From NCBI GenBank assembly GCA_024663395.1, contig JANFAH010000012.1, forward strand, positions 496,001 to 560,000: a stretch of DNA of 64,000 bases, given 5' to 3'. A program made the translations under genes and the position numbers. Each line of letters starts with the position of its first letter. The stretch's first letter is position 1. A model generated the notes under the pieces. The model saw only the letters and a list, made by a program, of their open reading frames with translations. It was not told the origin of the DNA and did not search any database. Shown here one piece after another: positions 1 to 11,806 of the stretch. This stretch comes from Pisolithus tinctorius (lineage: Eukaryota; Basidiomycota; Agaricomycetes; Boletales; Pisolithaceae).

Positions 1-558
1 AGAAGTTTTGAAACTGAGTCGTCGGACTACCTGCCGTCGCAATGTAAGCTACATTTTTCACTGATACTGGCTTGTCTGTATATTTTTGGCTTACGGTTTT
101 GTGGCTAGAAATTCACGCGCAGAGCAACTATTCTTGAACACATCGTGAAATTGAAGACTGATGAGGGTGATGCCGACGCTGCGGCTTGGACGTGGCTGCA
201 AGACCTTGTCCTACGCCTCGGTGAACATGGTGCGAGTTCAGAAGAGAGTGATGTCGAGAATGAGGTGGAGGGGGTACTTCGCGTCAAGAATATGAAATGG
301 CGACGTCACATCAAGCGGGAGCTTGACATTGTGGACCTTCAGCGGTTCCTTGACGTTGACACTTTTTCACCACAGGGGTCTCGGCCGATGAGAAGAATTC
401 GTGCACCCGGAAATCGCGAGAGTGGCAGGACGCCAGTTAAAGGTCTACCGATTGCTTTATATGATGACGCTTGGATTAAGGGGCTCAGCCAGCGACAGTT
501 GGAAGCACTGGAGGTCTCTCCGGTAAACTTCCCGTGGATGAAGGTGGCAGTAGTCTAA
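1..558 (+). CDS. 3' part of an uncharacterised spliced fungal gene
   Basis: The gene enters the window from the left. I read a first exon at 1-43 (starting RSFETESSDY), an intron at 44-124 (GTAAGC donor, CAGAG acceptor) and a last exon at 125-558 ending in TAA. With this join the frame stays open across both exons. The C-terminal part is basic then mixed (MKWRRHIKRELD, then a GLPIALYDDAWIKGLS stretch) and I see no catalytic motif or membrane segment. I do not recognise a function; it looks like one of the expanded, uncharacterised agaricomycete families found near transposons. CpG is frequent here, unlike the next 13 kb, so this segment is either under selection or young. Start codon and upstream exons lie outside the window. 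Confidence 0.5.
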
Positions 559-957
559 TAGTCAATGCCTACATAGTACTATAAACAGATCGCTGGTGGG
601 CGACAGGTGGGCGATGAACGGGCGACCAGCGGGCAATTCATATAAACCGTACATTGTACTTTACAATTCAATCAATATTTCGTCCTCCTCCCAAACTTCA
701 AAATTAGGCAGAGTATTTATTGTTTGTGCATATTTGGAATCTTGGTCAACACACGAACATAGTTCATTCTTGATGTTTTGTTGAGGTCGCAATGTGAAGA
801 TGAAATCGGAAGTTTGCACGCACATTCAAACCACTACCAAACTTGAAGCTAAAATTGACGTTCCGACGCGGTCGATACATGTGCGTAAACTTGAAGTATT
901 GGTAAACATCGAGGCGTTCACGAAAACTTCAAGTTTCGCCTTCGAAAAATTGTTGAA
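559..957. other. gene-free spacer
   Basis: No supported gene. The sequence is CpG-containing, with a short GGGCGA-rich stretch at about 597-635, and abuts the truncated Helitron at 958. An open frame at 596-784 has no coding character. Confidence 0.5.
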
Positions 958-3900
958 TTAATTTTCAAGTGCAGTCTTTACATTTTCTACTACATTAAGA
1001 CCTGTCCTTAACTCTCCAAAATCCGTTGTGTAGGTACCTCTTGCCTTTGGGCCTGTCATGCCATCATTTTGGAGGACACTACCTTGGTCCATTTCTTCAT
1101 CTACCATGATGGATATTTGATTTTCCTTGGTGCTGTCCACCATGGCATGCATGGTGTTCAACCATGCCTCCAGTTGAGGTTCGTCCCCTCCTATGGCTAT
1201 TTGATATGAATATTTCTGTGAATGCTGGGTGGGGGCACATGCTGTGACCACCACATACTGCAGCGCTATGGCAATCACCTGTTTAGCGTGTGCCTGCTCT
1301 CGTGCTGAAAGTTGATCACATTTGAAAGCTGCTAGGTCTGCCTCAGATAGAGTTGCTGTCCAGTTGCCACTATTGTCTGTGTCATTGGCTGTCTCATCAA
1401 CAAGGTCTGCCATTTGTCGATCTTGAACAGGTGGGTAGTGTTCACCTGCCTCACCAGGAACTGATGCTGTTTTGGAGTCGTAATAGTACTGCAAACTAGC
1501 AAGCACATGGGTCACCCAAGGTGTATTGGATGCCTTCATATGCTCTAATGCGACACTCCATTCCTCATTGTTCCTCTTCAGATCAGAACCTAATCACCAT
1601 GGCTTCAACAATGCCAACATGCATGTGCAATAGAAATTGTATGTGCTGCTGTCATTGTCATGGGGCAGCCATGGGCCTACAACCTGTGGGAGGGTATTGT
1701 GTCCTTTGGCACGTTGAACTCAGCAGTGTGTTTGAGCCTTTGGGTGATCCTCATGATAAGATGAGTGCATGTGTGCAGGGTGGCCCCTTGTGTGAGACAT
1801 TTGCTGACTTCAGACCTCCTCTGTCGGTGTATAATGTTCTTCCCATGTATCACACATGAATGTGAGAAGTGAGAATTCCTCCAACTCTGCACCACATTGG
1901 AGATAATCTTGCATTTGTGTGCATGTATACAGCTGCCCTCAGTGACTACACAGTAATGTCACCACATCATTATTCTCTTTGCCATCTACACCATCATTTC
2001 CCTGACTGTTCAAGTGGTATGAATACCTGGCCACACAGGATAGTGAGTATGGCAGCCATCATGCCATGTTGCTGTCAAATATGCTCACCTCTCTGTCGAG
2101 CCTACTGAGAACTCTGGGAACAGACCCTTGATGGTACTGAATAATGGCCTGGTGTACAACGAGGCATAGTTGTGTGAGGTGAAAGTGTCTCTATATCCCA
2201 TCAGGTACAACACCACCTGTGGTGCTGATAACTCTGCCTCGCAATTGATTACATTGATACAGCAGTGTATCAACAGCCAATTGTGTTCACACACATCATC
2301 ATACTTTGGATTATTTATATGATATGGCAATGCTGATGCCATTAATGCAGAAAGGTTATGACTTTTGTTTTGTTTTTTGGTGGCATATGCAGTGATATAG
2401 AAAGTGACATCTTTAGTGTCCACACCATTTGTGTTGATTTTGAGGTCATTGTTGCACCGCATCATCATCAGCAAGGCTGGGCAATATGCATTTATATACC
2501 CATGCATTCATTGTGGTCCCCAGTTGCCTCACTCATCAACATAGTCAACATCACTGAGTGGCCATGGTGCCCTTCTTTTGCAAACTAGACTGTTGCATGT
2601 GACATGAAGACAGGTCACTCTGGTGCAGGTATGAAGTTGCTGAGATCTCACCAGATGTTGTTCAAAGTTGTGATTTTGCTCTCACCATCCAGGGGTGCAT
2701 GGATCATGTGGTCATGAATATGCTAGCTGAGTGTCTCTAGCCATCTTCTTCAGATCATGCTCAGTGAGGTCATTGAGGTGTGTGCATATGTTTGTGTGAA
2801 TGTAGTCACAGATGGTATTGCAGAAACTGTCTTGTTGCAGCAGGGCCTGCATTTCATTGGTATTGGGAGTATTCACCAACCACAGCAGCATACGGATGTG
2901 AAGTGTCCCCCTGCCCTGTGCTTCCACAACACCAAAGTAACCCATGACATGGCCGAGCACACCCACATCACAGATTGTCCTATTGCCCAATTGGTGGATG
3001 CCAAACAGAGTCTCCAAGACGGTGTCAATGATGAAGTGGAAGTACCAGGCAGCGGCGTAAGGGTTCGCGGTGATGTTTTCTGCCTGTTGACTACTATTAG
3101 GACCTAATTGCAGGTTGAATTGGTTCAAATCTATGTTTTCCCCTGCAAAAATCTGAGCAATAGGATTGTGTATGTTGACAGGATTTATTGTCAGCCAAAG
3201 CAATGGGCCTCCCAGCAGGAGACATGAGCCCCAGATCATACTCCAATACCCAGCACAGGCATTATCAGATCCAAGCACTTGCCTGTTCATTGCTGTGACA
3301 TGTCACTGCAAGGCATGCACTCATGCATTACTAATCAGCTCATGTCACACCTCCTCAGCTGCAGCATTCTTGAGGTCTGCAACAGTGATGGATGATAAGG
3401 CAAGTGTATCCCATTCAAAGTCCTTGTGCCTCATCTGAAGACATGCAGATCACATAGTCTCTCACTTCTGCATGAGGGCAAAGACCACAAACAGAAATGA
3501 ATGGTGCATGGCGAATCAATGGTCATGATACTGCATGGCCCACTTACAATGTTCATGCAGACTAATACTGACCAGATGTTCTGCCTTGATAGCACCCTTG
3601 CCATAAGGAAAAGGCACTGGAAATGCTGCACTGAGTGGGTTGCAGGTTGCAGGTGACGATGGCAGGGCAGGGAAGTCATCAATTGGTGCATTGCCATGGT
3701 GCATGACATACCCCCCCTCAGTGGTGTTATTGTTGAAATTTGCAAGAGCCTGGGCCATCAACTCTGAAGTTGACACTTTTGTCTGCTCAAGATCTGCCAC
3801 TCCAAGCACATGTATTGGCATAACATCACCAGTTTCTGTATCACACACATGATCTCACTGTCTGTGTGCAGTGCATTGAAGACATACTTTTGCTTGCAAG

Positions 3901-5205
3901 ATCCCCATCCCCCGCATTCTGCTCCCAGGTCTCATCTCTCCACATCTGGCATTGGTAGGTCACTCTCACCTTCCAGTTCTGTTGTAGGACATATCTCAAC
4001 ACTGTTTGCAACGCAGTTATTTAGTATCATGAGCTCACCATCATTTACCAGGTCCTCATTCATTGAGTAACCCTCTCTTTCCCAAAGAGCTGTGTCTTCA
4101 CTATCTTGATATCGGATTGTTGCTTCAATCTCTGCCATCCTCCAGTAGCATGAAGATACGTTGATTGGATATCATTATGTCACTATAATTTTCATTGTTC
4201 GCCTGCAGCCATTTCAGCGCATCATGTACCACTTCCTGTTGCACTTGAAAGGTATGATAGAGCCAGAGCTTCAGTAGTTGCTTCATTCCCACCATCATGA
4301 TCACCAAAATACTGCTCAGCATCTCGACAGTCTGCAGCAGCAGTCTACCTTCAAGCATATCCATGACAGTGGGGACATTAATTTCATACAGGGTGACATT
4401 TCCTGCCATGGCCTGTTGCAGATGGTGTGGATTTTGTGAGCAACTGCCATCTCTGGATATAACTTGAATACATAACACCGAGGATAGTGCCATGCAATTA
4501 GCAAGCTCTCTACAAAGCTCAAGTTCTGCAAGGCCAACAGTATGTTGCCTAACCACAGGTTGTTGTTTATGGCATATTTGGGCAGGTGATCTGCATGCAG
4601 GGCTCAGTGACATTCTTGGCAGACCCACCCTTTCCCAACCTCATCTATATGCATGCTGTCAACCAGAAGTCCATCCCACAGCTGGTGTGTGGGATGTGCC
4701 ATCGCAGGGCTCAGATGTTGTCGAACATGTGGAATGTCTTTGATGACGAACAAGTCCCCTGGTGTGTCTGAGCTTTTCAATTTGTCCAGTCATCGCTTGC
4801 CTTACCTTCTTTACACAGAAGCTCCTGCATGCATATGACACAGACTGCCAACACAAGTGCCTCGTTATTTGTAGCATTGATGAAGGCTGCTATGCAGCAC
4901 TGCTGTTGTTCAGCAGTAGGTAACTGCATATATTGCACTGTCACCTCATGTCACTCCTGCTCATCCTCGCCACCACTTTCCTTTGCAGCAGCCTCATCCA
5001 TTTTGCGCTGACATTTGGTACACCATCTTTCCTGTCGCATTGCCTTCCCTTTGTGCTTATGCTCTGCGGTTGCCTCTTCCTTCGCCCTGGCCACATCTTG
5101 TATCATGTCTTGCACGTTGCATGGTAACTGATAGATGGCTGGCCCCAATTGTGCCCATGTTTGCAGACTGTTCAGGAGGGTGCCTGCAGGAATGCTGTCA
5201 TACAA
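958..5205 (-). pseudogene. Helitron replicase remnant, helicase missing
   Basis: Fragments on the minus strand follow the order of a fungal Helitron RepHel protein. From right to left they are: a Lys/Glu-rich lead with a CTKCQRKMDE motif (4951-5205); a segment like the DUF6570 region (4125-4628); a linker with FPYGKGAIKA (3516-3848); the Helitron_like_N/Rep domain (2712-3290); a segment with the typical MRCNNDLKINTNGVDTKDVT stretch (2085-2507); and an acidic linker (958-1539). The Pif1 helicase with its Walker A loop should follow, but the element stops at 958, so half of the protein is gone. Frameshifts and stops separate the fragments. A Helitron would replicate by rolling circle; this copy cannot. 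The family assignment is confident; exact ends are not. Confidence 0.8.
2712..3290 (-). other. Helitron_like_N (Rep) domain within the remnant
   Basis: This fragment carries the hallmark GGPLLWLTINPVNIHNPIAQ stretch, then FHFIIDTVLETLFGI and YFGVVEAQGRGTLHI. Intact fungal Helitrons usually read GTLHxHMLLWL here, supplying the HUH nuclease histidines. This copy reads GTLHIRMLLWL, so the second histidine has become arginine. That would disable strand cleavage independently of the truncation. Confidence 0.8.
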
Positions 5206-5406
5206 TTGCTGTCAAGTCAAGCAACCCCAGATATCAACCATTTTCACTGCAAGCTGGAATATGGTGGTCACACTTGGTAATGTCGATTGACAGACTCCTT
5301 TCTATGCCACCACCATCATGTGAACCCCTATTGGTAGCTCTTTAAAAGTGCAGGGAATGCTTGAGGGGGGCCAGGAACTCATTGCCTGTGTCCTCCATCT
5401 GCACAC

Positions 5407-6368
5407 ATGTCTGACTCCAATCCAGCTCAGTCATCCATGACTGATGACATCAATGCATCCAACACACTTCTTGAGGGTGTGTCAACCACCATCCTTAGCT
5501 GTGACTCGCCACCAACTTTGTCCTCTGTGGTAGAAAATCTCAAAGAGAATACACTCGCAATCTACACTGCCATGCCCAATCTGGCTGCTCATGCGGAGTT
5601 TTTCTTTGGCAGTATGTCTGGCAATGTCACCATTCTCAAAGGCGACACCGATGACATCACTGAGTTGGTACTCAGTGGAATATTCAACCTCGACTGGCAG
5701 GGGTTCTTTATGGGCCCCAAGGGTGGCTTCTTGCCCAAGAATGCATTCAGCTGCGATTTTGTGGATACCAAGCTGACTTGTAACCTTCTTGCTGTGCAAC
5801 ACGATGTTGTCTATGCCAGTACCCAATGTGACTTTCCCTCAATCATCTCCAACATCAGGGCTTTGGAGAAGCTTGTGCCTTTGAAAAAGGGGGAGAGTTT
5901 GCTTTCATCAGTGTGTGAAAGTCATGGGATGCCATGCATTCGCCTTAGTCATGCCTTGTTCATTGTACATCCTCTTGCTGCTGTGGATTGTTCTCTTCAC
6001 TGTATCCAATCACATGTGATATATAGAAAAAGGAGGATGATGATGACCTGGACAACATCACCTGCATTGGTATGTGTCTCCCTCACCATCAAATTCTGCA
6101 TTCTCTTATGTGTGTGAGTGAAGATGCTACAATGGCATGGCCTGTGCAAGACAACAACAGGGAGGCCCTGAATCATGCTGCCTTAACCCACTACATTTCT
6201 CCCCTCCCTGCATTTGACATTGATGGCAAACCCATCCAGCCTGTCGACTATCAGCAGGTGCTAAGTGGTGCTGTCATTCAAGCACAGTTCACTTTGTTAC
6301 ATTACTTTATCAAAGGCAATAGGAAGTCTATTTTTACCACATCTCTTCATGAGATGCACATCTTGTGA
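5407..6368 (+). pseudogene. uncharacterised multi-exon fungal gene, probably decayed
   Basis: The start ATG opens MSDSNPAQSSMTDD. The first exon runs to about 5908 and includes FGSMSGNVTILKGDTDDITE and a FFMGPKGGFLPKNAF segment. Likely introns are about 5909-6027 (ends in TATATAG before an acidic KKEDDDDLDN stretch) and about 6070-6115. The last part (to 6368) has LPAFDIDGKPIQPVDYQQVL and a short hydrophobic-aromatic stretch. A TGA at 6366-6368 may interrupt rather than end the frame, because a plausible continuation (APLHGPVNPFKQ) follows. The layout recalls repetitive uncharacterised basidiomycete families, but I do not know a function. It lies head-to-head with the Helitron remnant and may be a passenger. 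Confidence 0.45.
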
Positions 6369-7904
6369 GCCCCTCTGCATGGTCCTGTCAATCCCTTCAA
6401 ACAGGTGCATCAGGGTTCACTGAACTCAATTGGTGATAACAAGAGGTCTCATCTGGCAAGTTTGCCTCACATATATATGGAATGTTGGCTTATTGCCACT
6501 GTCACCATCACACAGACCTAATGTGCAAGGTGGTGTTCAGGCTTCCTACTGACATCTCCATGCTATGTTTAACTTAAGTAGCTTGATCATGTAAGTAAAT
6601 CATGTGTGTGAGAACTGTGCATGTCATGTGATATGGCCATCAGCCAGGGTGGCTGTGCATACCATCATCATGGGTGATTCCACCCACCATCACTGCACTC
6701 TATGTGGCATTCCATTGTGATTGTAGACAGCCATGAGTTTAAGGACCATTGATTTGCATGCGTGCTCCCAACAACTTCTGTATAGAGATCTGAACAGTGA
6801 GGGGTAAAATTGTGCACTTGCCCTGCTGGTCAGGTGGGGCATGATTAACTAAGGTGTGGTTGTTAACTTTCTCATCAGTGCTATTGCATCTCATATCACC
6901 TGTGCCACATGTGGTATTCAATATGTCTTTCACGTCTTATTGCTGGGGTACCTGCATGCCTTGGGGAATCCTGTCAGGTGTGGGCACATGTGACTCAGTT
7001 TAAGGGGTACCCCTGCAGGGATGGCTCCATGCGCCCTATTTGGCATAGGTCATCTACCTTCCAACTGAACACTACTTACCCCAAGTGTCTGAAATTCATC
7101 CATGCACTGGTATGTTGTGCCATCTCTTGAGGCTCTGGTGTGTGCAACTTTAATGTGTTCACATACAGACCATCATGAGCTCACTCGCTGGAGAGGATGT
7201 GACAGCCACATGTTACGATGTTTGGGGCTTCTTGTTCAGTCCCACATCTGGCCCCCATCATTTGAGTGTTCAGGTGTCCAGTGACAATAATATCTGGATC
7301 TCGAGTACTCAGTACCTGTTCACTGCAGATGTAGAGGTGTCCACAAGTCGAGTAGAGGTTGCCAGGAGGGTTTACATCATCTTTTTTGATTTAGCTCGCC
7401 ATCAGACACTGTGCCAAAGCGCTTCCTATGTCTTTGTCAGAGTGTGGCCAGCTCATCTGATGCCATTGAACATTTGTGCTGAGGACAACCTGCAAGACAT
7501 CCTGCATGTCCTATTGGTGTGGGTATTTCCTACCTGAGCCCTCCATGTCCACCCTGATGTGCTTTTTCAGGTTAGCCAATCGCTTCCTGACTGTTGGTGG
7601 TTCAGTGGATTACATCAGTAAATCACTTTTGCTGGCCAGAGCTGTCCAGAGCTGTCCAGCACTGGACAGATTCCCTAGGACTGCCAGCACACAAAGTGGT
7701 TTACTGATGTAGGGAGTGTGGTCAACTCCTTGACCTACTATACTGTAATCTCTTCAATGCCAATAGAGAATTTGTCTCACTCTGCTATTTCTATGTAAGT
7801 CTACCACCCCTCAAGTGCATCTTGTGCCATGTAAGGGGGGCCCCTTATACCCCTAGCAGCCTGGAATATATATTAAGTGGTGCAATCCCTCTCTCCCATC
7901 CACC
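6369..7904 (+). other. decayed region with one possible exon (7175-7537)
   Basis: Most of this stretch is CpG-poor with no continuous coding sequence. The frame at 7175-7537 starts with a sensible ATG (MSSLAGEDVTATCYDVWGF) and stays open for 120 codons, so it may be an exon of a lost gene. I recognise no domain. Confidence 0.25.
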
Positions 7905-8847
7905 ATGTATTGTCTCCTGCTTGAGGTCAAACAGCATATCTTTGGATATTGTAACATCCAGGACCTCGCTATCCTGGCACAGGCATCTACTGAGCTGAAT
8001 GGTTTAGCTCATGATTACCTGCAGCACTGATTGCATCTGTTGTCCTTGCCATTTTTTGACAATACTGCAATGCTCGTGAACATCTTGCAATCTTGTGATG
8101 CAGTCATCTCTGGTTCCTGTGCTCTGCACATGCTCTTGCCAGCGAATGAGACTTCCTGGGTGCCTGTGGACCTCGATATATATGTTTCCTGCTGTCACAT
8201 GGCTTGCTTGTCTGTATTACTTGAGCATAACAGTGGGTGGGTCTCTTTTGGGTCAACAGGTAAGCAGTGCTCACCTCCTAGGCTCAGGTTATCTGATCAT
8301 GTGCCAATGTGCTGTTGACACAGTACCATATGGCTTGTCTTCAATATGTTCGGTCATATTGTTTGCCAACAGGTGGCACACGATTGATGTCATCATGTCC
8401 TCCACTGTGGCTGCCATGTCACCTATTTTTGAATTTCACAGCACAGCAGTGATGAATTTCATTGTGGCCAATCATGTCTTCTGTGCATATCCAACACTCA
8501 CCCTCCATAAAATGTCAATGGTTAATGCAGGCCCAATATACTTCAAGCTGTTGGGAATGAAGACAATGTGCGTGCTCGAGACATATGGGACATGTGGCTT
8601 TGTTTTGGTACCATGCCAGGAGGTCCATGGAGTTTCTGGCTTGTGTAGATCAATGCCTCACTCAATGACAGACCACCATGGCCTATGGATTAGCATGAGG
8701 AGTTTGCATTCTGTGTCAATGTCCCCTGCTATGCTTTTTGACTGCCTTGGGTTCATTGACTTGATGTGGCTGCTGGGTGGGTATCTCTGTGGGAGCATGT
8801 ATCCCTTTGTCCATGGACAATGTTTCCTGATCAAGGACAATTCATGA
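7905..8847 (+). pseudogene. F-box-like / nucleotidyltransferase-like protein, nonsense mutated
   Basis: The ATG at 7905 opens an F-box-like segment (EVKQHIFGYCNIQDLAILAQ, then LNGLAHDYL). A TGA at 8028-8030 interrupts the frame, most simply a former CGA. After it comes VISGSCALHMLL followed by VPVDLDIYV: a GS pair and, 17 residues later, D-L-D, the layout of minimal nucleotidyltransferase folds. An intron fits at 8262-8322 (GTAAGC...CACAG). The second exon carries TIDVIMSSTVAAMSPIFEFH and ends LIKDNS-stop at 8845-8847. The architecture matches an expanded agaricomycete family I recall only as uncharacterised. The enzyme assignment is inference; the stop makes this copy a pseudogene unless it is read through. 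Confidence 0.5.
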
Positions 8848-9362
8848 GTGACATGTATCTACTTGCCATGGTCTTATTTCTTATTTGAATCAGGCATGAG
8901 CTGCTGGGAGCTCAGTTCCTGGGGAGTGAAGAGCCTGAGTAGCCACATTGTTGACCTCTCTCATGCGGTGGTCATGGATGTGTGCTATCTCAACATGGGT
9001 ATACATCATGCATGGGAAACAGTTATTCAGTGATTGTGAATTAGATTATCTATGTGTTTTCGAGGGCAAATAATCTACTGGGAGATGATTGCTAGATAGT
9101 CTCTGGTGACAGCATGATCTTCTCTGAAGACAAACCAGGTAAAACTCAAATAAACTGGAGAACATATTGTTTTTGATGCTGTGCTCTCCAGAACGAAGCC
9201 AGAGAGTCTTTCCCATGCTGATCAACACTGACCATTGATACTTATAACAACAGCCTGCATTGGAGCCTGGCCCCACTTGTTGCTCCCATTCCCATCGACC
9301 CACACCTGTCCCACTCACTGCACATATCTACAGTTACTTAAGTGCTTGTTCACAGGTTTTGG
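8848..9362. other. gene-free spacer
   Basis: No supported gene; a 61-codon frame at 8848-9033 follows directly after the preceding stop and may be 3' remnant. The last seven bases (9356-9362) are the left target-site duplication of the palindromic element. Confidence 0.4.
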
Positions 9363-11064
9363 CACTTCAGGTAACCCATTTTCATAAGCATTTAGGCTGA
9401 AGTTTTTCTCCAAATCATCCAAGCTAAAAGCCACTCAGACCAGGTCATCCCAGGGACATCTGGCCATGTCCCAGGGCTATTTACAGTGTGCAGGACCTGG
9501 GATGTCCCATAATCCCAGCCCTTTGGTAATATATTTTGGGCTGTCCCATGACTGCCTTAGGTGTCAGGGGTCCTCAGCTCAAAAAAGTGCAGTTCATATT
9601 CACATTGAAATGCCACTTCTGATCAGAAAAACATACATAGCTGTCATGATCATCCAGGATGATGAGCACACCTGTCAAAGTGGGGGGATATGTGAGAGTC
9701 ACTGCCATTCCAAAACCATGTAATACAACTTATGTATTATGCACAGATTTGAAGAATACTGGGCAATCAGTGTGTTTGTGTGTGGTGTCATTTCCAGACT
9801 CATACAATGCCTATGGCAGTGAGAATTGAATTATTGTAATGAATGTTAATGGATTCAGACCTCTCCCATGAGTGCCTATGTATGTAAGTCCCCTGTTTTA
9901 CTGCAACAGTGCTCCTTACTAAGATCATACATACCAGATGCATCTCAGCCCCCCTCTCTGAAGGCCAGTGGAATGTCCCATGATAGCTTTGGAGGCCACT
10001 GTGGGATGTCCCACTCCCCTCTCTGGAGGCCAGTGGGATGTCCCATGATAGCTTTAGAGGCTACTGTGGGACATCCCACCCCCCTCCCTGGAGACCAATG
10101 TGATAGCTTCAGAGGCTACTGTGGGACATCCCACTCCCTTCTCTGGAGGCCAGTGGGATGTCCCATGGTAGCTCCAGAGGCTACCATGGGACATCCCATC
10201 CCCCTCTCTGGAGGCCAGTGGGATGTCCCATGATAGCTTCAGAGGCTACCATGGGACATCCCATCAGCCTTGAGGGAGGGAGGTGGGATGTCCCATGGTA
10301 GCCTCTGAAGCTATCATGGGACATCCCAATGGCCTCCAGAGAGGGGGATGGGATGTCCCACAGTAGTTTCTGAAGCTATCATGGGACATCCCACTGGCCT
10401 CCAGAGAGGGGAGTGGGACATCCCACAGTGGCCTCCAAAGCTATCATGGGACATTCCACTGGCCTTCAGAGAGGGGGGCTGAGATGCATCTGGTATGTAT
10501 GATCTTAGTAAGGAGCACTGTTGCAGTAAAACAGGGGACTTACATACATAGGCACTCATGGGAGAGGTCTGAATCCATTAACATTCATTACAATAATTCA
10601 ATTCTCACTGCCATAGGCATTGTATGAGTCTGGAAATGACACCACACACAAACACACTGATTGCCCAGTATTCTTCAAATCTGTGCATAATACATAAGTT
10701 GTATTACATGGTTTTGGAATGGCAGTGACTCTCACATATCCCCCCACTTTGACAGGTGTGCTCATCATCCTGGATGATCATGACAGCTATGTATGTTTTT
10801 CTGATCAGAAGTGGCATTTCAATGTGAATATGAACTGCACTTTTTTGAGCTGAGGACCCCTGACACCTAAGGCAGTCATGGGACAGCCCAAAATATATTA
10901 CCAAAGGGCTGGGATTATGGGACATCCCAGGTCCTGCACACTGTAAATAGCCCTGGGACATGGCCAGATGTCCCTGGGATGACCTGGTCTGAGTGGCTTT
11001 TAGCTTGGATGATTTGGAGAAAAACTTCAGCCTAAATGCTTATGAAAATGGGTTACCTGAAGTG
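9363..11064. mobile_element. 1.7 kb palindromic (foldback) transposable element
   Basis: The two halves are inverted copies: bases whose positions sum to 20427 pair with each other. The outer arms agree base for base wherever I compared them (left 9363-9480 with right 10945-11064, plus matching reading frames at 9466-9723/10704-10961 and 9868-10060/10370-10559). Arms are about 850 bp with no unique spacer. The ends read CACTTCAGGTAACCC and its complement. GTTTTGG flanks both sides (9356-9362 and 11065-11071; 8 bp GGTTTTGG if one terminal base is counted differently), a TSD compatible with a hAT- or Mutator-like transposase acting in trans. No transposase is encoded. Confidence 0.85.
9950..10480. 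repeat. internal ~63 bp tandem repeats of the palindromic element
   Basis: The centre consists of units of about 63 bp built around GGATGTCCCATGATAGC and its complement. Each unit is itself quasi-palindromic, so the array reads similarly on both strands. One unit (about 10085-10140) is shortened. Arm symmetry is less exact here than in the outer parts. Confidence 0.7.
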
Positions 11065-11806
11065 GTTTTGGATGCTTCAGACACCCCTGCTAGTAAGGTT
11101 CATGATAGCCTTCTTGATCACAAGTCACAATGAACCCATCCTTTGCACTGTGAGTACATCGTTCTCCACTTTCCTACATTAATAAGTGCTTTATGACATT
11201 TCCTGACCACTTGTCATGGTGTAGGCTACTAGACTCGCCCCCATCCCCTGGCCTTACCAGCTACCTAAACTCCCCTACCTCAATCTCCATGTAACTGTGA
11301 CCTTGCACCATCTCCACCTCTGTGCATCTGTGACCTCTGTATGTCCGTGCATCTGTCACTTCCCCTTCTGTACACTTACTGTGTTTGTTTCTGTGTGTGC
11401 TCTGTCTACAAGACAAGATCTTATCATTTCTGCAACTGGTGAGTGTCTCCCTGGTTTACTCTACCTGAAATTCATCCTGCCAGCTCTGTAGCCTACCTTG
11501 GTCCTCAGCTACTCTACCATACATACTACCACCCACTCCCTTCACATTTCTGTATCCCACTATCTTTGTACACACTGTCTGTAGTGGTACCCTACTAGTA
11601 GTGTGAGTGACAAGTTTGGATCACTTGTAAGTTGTAGCTAGCCCTTGCCAGTATCTGTTGTTCATACTCATGATTTGCTAGTGCATCTACTGGTCATTTG
11701 GGCTCACTTGTGAGTTAGTTTCCATCAGGTTTACTGTCTTGTGCTGTTTACATATGCCACCTAGTCTCTGGTACTTGTTGTAGATCTATTCTGTCCACCC
11801 TTTGCC
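11065..11806. other. gene-free leader before the KDZ-type remnant
   Basis: C/T-rich sequence after the right TSD. An ATG near 11130 followed by GTGAGTAC and a later GTGTAG acceptor could be a lost 5' exon, but I cannot support a model. Confidence 0.3.

Noticed and set aside
596..784. 62-codon frame after the first gene
   Set aside because: No codon bias, motif or homology cue; likely 3' flank.
5407..8847. Complete intact host genes
   Set aside because: Frames need several introns plus suppression of TGA codons, and CpG is depleted as in the surrounding dead elements.
9466..10961. Two identical 85-codon proteins on opposite strands
   Set aside because: They are the same non-coding arm sequence of the palindromic element, read on both strands.
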